Shown here: piece after piece, positions 38,501 through 39,281 of the stretch
Layout: each line of letters begins with the position of its first letter
How positions within the stretch are numbered: position 1 is the first letter of the stretch
NCBI GenBank assembly: GCA_025362195.1
Contig: JANYHV010000423.1
Span: forward strand, 1-39,281
Direction: 5' to 3'
Length of the DNA: 39,281 nucleotides
Source: Fimbriiglobus sp.
GTDB taxonomy: Bacteria > Planctomycetota > Planctomycetia > Gemmatales > Gemmataceae
The notes under the pieces: model-generated
What the model saw: only the letters and a program-made list of their open reading frames with translations
Databases searched by the model: none
What the model was told of the DNA's origin: nothing
Made by a program: the position numbers and the translations under genes

Positions 38501-38934
38501 GCCAGGGTCGCGGCCAGGTGGGCCGGCAGGCGGTCCAGCACGACCGTCGCCGTCGGCGTGTCGGGGTTCAATTGCAGGCCGAGCAAGCGGACGTTTTGCC
38601 GCGAGAGTTGCGCGACGAACGCGGCGAGATCGGCGTCGGGGAGAAGCACCAGCCACCGGCCGGCGGAGGCATCGGCCGTGGGCTTGAGGGGGACGAGTTC
38701 GGCCCAGGCGAGCAGCGGGCGGGGCGGTGGACCGGACCCGGGCGGGTGGACCGTGACCCCGAGGCGGGCGAGGGCGACGGCCGAATCGCGCGGCACCCCT
38801 GCCGTCGAAATCCACCGGCCGCCGGCGTCGTCGGCCCCCCCGTCCGTGGGGCGGGCCGCAATCCCTGCCGGCACGATGCCGCTGACGAGGGCGAGCCGCA
38901 ACGACTCGGCGTGGGGGAAGCGGAACGTCGGCAT
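35578..38934 (-). CDS. Large (1118 aa) MoxR-linked protein of unknown function
   Basis: Single ORF 5' of and co-oriented with the MoxR gene. C-terminal module ALGRLEELFLRLD...AIRAVVSEEFTLGPQVRAWLDDDEYLIRRRVSRDLTEAL is shared with the next upstream gene. Confidence 0.8.
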   Translation of the reverse strand: MPTFRFPHAESLRLALVSGIVPAGIAARPTDGGADDAGGRWISTAGVPRDSAVALARLGVTVHPPGSGPPPRPLLAWAELVPLKPTADASAGRWLVLLPDADLAAFVAQLSRQNVRLLGLQLNPDTPTATVVLDRLPAHLAATLADGPWEVFREVRAGVWIEAGFTHALVESFAPTSGHELLLARERPWRSGSAVPPLPVESPALGTHDRPTTLPPLPAHAVDLRLVPQSGPVTAAALWVWTGGRTGLAALLCDTPEALLRKCRVASLAAPDSASGVTVLHAEPGGAAPVAVAPNLAEFAPHPQCPTLFLPVGTRLTPPLRARTLAEIFDLGPGHLTVLARRGDSWRPVRVPGTAFRNLRDAIDYEVPRVTAFRPAVGAAWASLPGFVAEAESLPAVEALAPGREPPSGETTGADWLRDWWRKLPRLADWLRPGRPVRFGPPPEAPPEEPAAEAPPDRLQGKLASPLALVMGNEWTARRRDLERRVLADLPRLAPAERVELWGDLAEVYTAFGDTPDAVVCRLNAAWDEPPDRAATAWFQAECRAARVAPQHVTAANLLDAPDSVPMAAVTAAYLASAAGPETELAALLARVTEREAELPARGVWLARLGAARLTGGDPLGLAGARDRLFARLRDKGPGLDLDAPAFLRFRGVATGDRLTLARDWLLRVREPVQRWVGKLASPGRLQWAGLDGEAPRTAAYADLMVAWGLGKLGDRAHAKDLEQAAAKVLHQPVGPGVDPRVHPHLLQRFLDRGRDAQDGRPDADAPAHEAPAGLDALGRYAIDALRAQSRILEPRAAIDPFETRDVLGFLGRDALGDRLVEFLRPKGALHNPDDARRLLAIDEADPTAVTMPRVLFALLEMAPHLDPQLVSAVIPQTLRAVELIPEWVRLGGLSGDPTALTHRYGRRMLLAACHAATLFQLAGSFRAATEHLIDRCDAPDGPTARLFEPVAGPYFRALARLGLRPLAELLVARLRPGTDAGPRDLGLAVGYFAAGQSDEGNAVLDAARDRLFVRGIRDDRERTATAMAYAAALEHAPPRTALGRLEELFLRLDMVTATGATNRYFTLAPLALIDVAIRAVVSEEFTLGPQVRAWLDDDEYLIRRRVSRDLTEALKSL

Positions 38935-38968
38935 ACCGTGACGATAGCACGCGACCGCCCGCCCGGCG

Positions 38969-39281
38969 TTACAGTCCGCTCGCGCTGAGTTGGCGACGCA
39001 GGTCGGCGTGGATGCGGCGGCGAACCAGGTACTCGTCCTCGTCTAGCCAGCGTCGCCCGGCCGGGCCGAGGGCGAAGTCGTCGTTGACGACGGCCAGCAC
39101 GACTTCTTCGACGAGGTTCAGGTGGAAGCGCGAGTAGAACCGGCTCGTCGTGAACGAGTTGGCGACGCGGGCCGGGTCCATCTTGTGGAACAGCTCGACG
39201 ATGCGCGCCAGCCCCGCCTCGGCCGGCCCCTGCCCGAGTGCCGAAACGTAGGCTTGCGCGAGCGGCGTGAAGTCCTTGGGC
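38969..39281 (-). CDS. C-terminus of a second MoxR-linked protein, paralogous tail (truncated by window edge)
   Basis: Open reading from the right edge: KDFTPLAQAYVSALGQGPAEAGLARIVELFHKMDPARVANSFTTSRFYSRFHLNLVEEVVLAVVNDDFALGPAGRRWLDEDEYLVRRRIHADLRRQLSASGL*. Confidence 0.8.
   Translation of the reverse strand, partial: PKDFTPLAQAYVSALGQGPAEAGLARIVELFHKMDPARVANSFTTSRFYSRFHLNLVEEVVLAVVNDDFALGPAGRRWLDEDEYLVRRRIHADLRRQLSASGL

Overview
High-GC, densely coding bacterial chromosome segment. It is most likely from a planctomycete (Gemmataceae-like), judging from the PSCyt1/DUF1549/DUF1553 protein, the DUF1080 protein and the overall gene style. Most of it is housekeeping or metabolic: nucleotide-sugar pyrophosphorylases, an MBL hydrolase, an MFS transporter, XerC/D, a DnaJ/CbpA-like chaperone, RarA, ThpR, a PfkB kinase, GltX, a sigma-54 activator, sugar-phosphate isomerases, a MIPS-like protein, AroB, ComEC, and a DUF971/Mrp pair. 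Two tRNAs were found by eye: tRNA-Thr(CGT) at about 15.4 kb and tRNA-Arg(TCT) at about 19.0 kb, both on the minus strand. An accessory patch at about 12.77-15.43 kb holds a possible ADP-ribosyltransferase-fold ORF, a DUF6714-like ORF, a decayed IS3-family transposase and the C-terminal remnant of a tyrosine integrase, and it ends at tRNA-Thr. A second small patch at 17.06-18.94 kb holds a DUF6985-like/ankyrin protein, a HicB-like antitoxin and a nucleotidyltransferase-like protein with a degenerate active site. The strongest candidate for an under-described system is the right end (34.47-39.28 kb). There a MoxR-type AAA+ ATPase is preceded by a giant 1118-aa protein and by a second, truncated protein, and the last two share a clearly homologous C-terminal module. 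This resembles MoxR-centred multi-gene NTPase systems. Other points of interest are a predicted pseudokinase with a C-terminal TM helix and a cysteine-free Mrp/ApbC partnered with a cysteine-containing DUF971 protein. All assignments come from reading motifs by eye; no database search was run.
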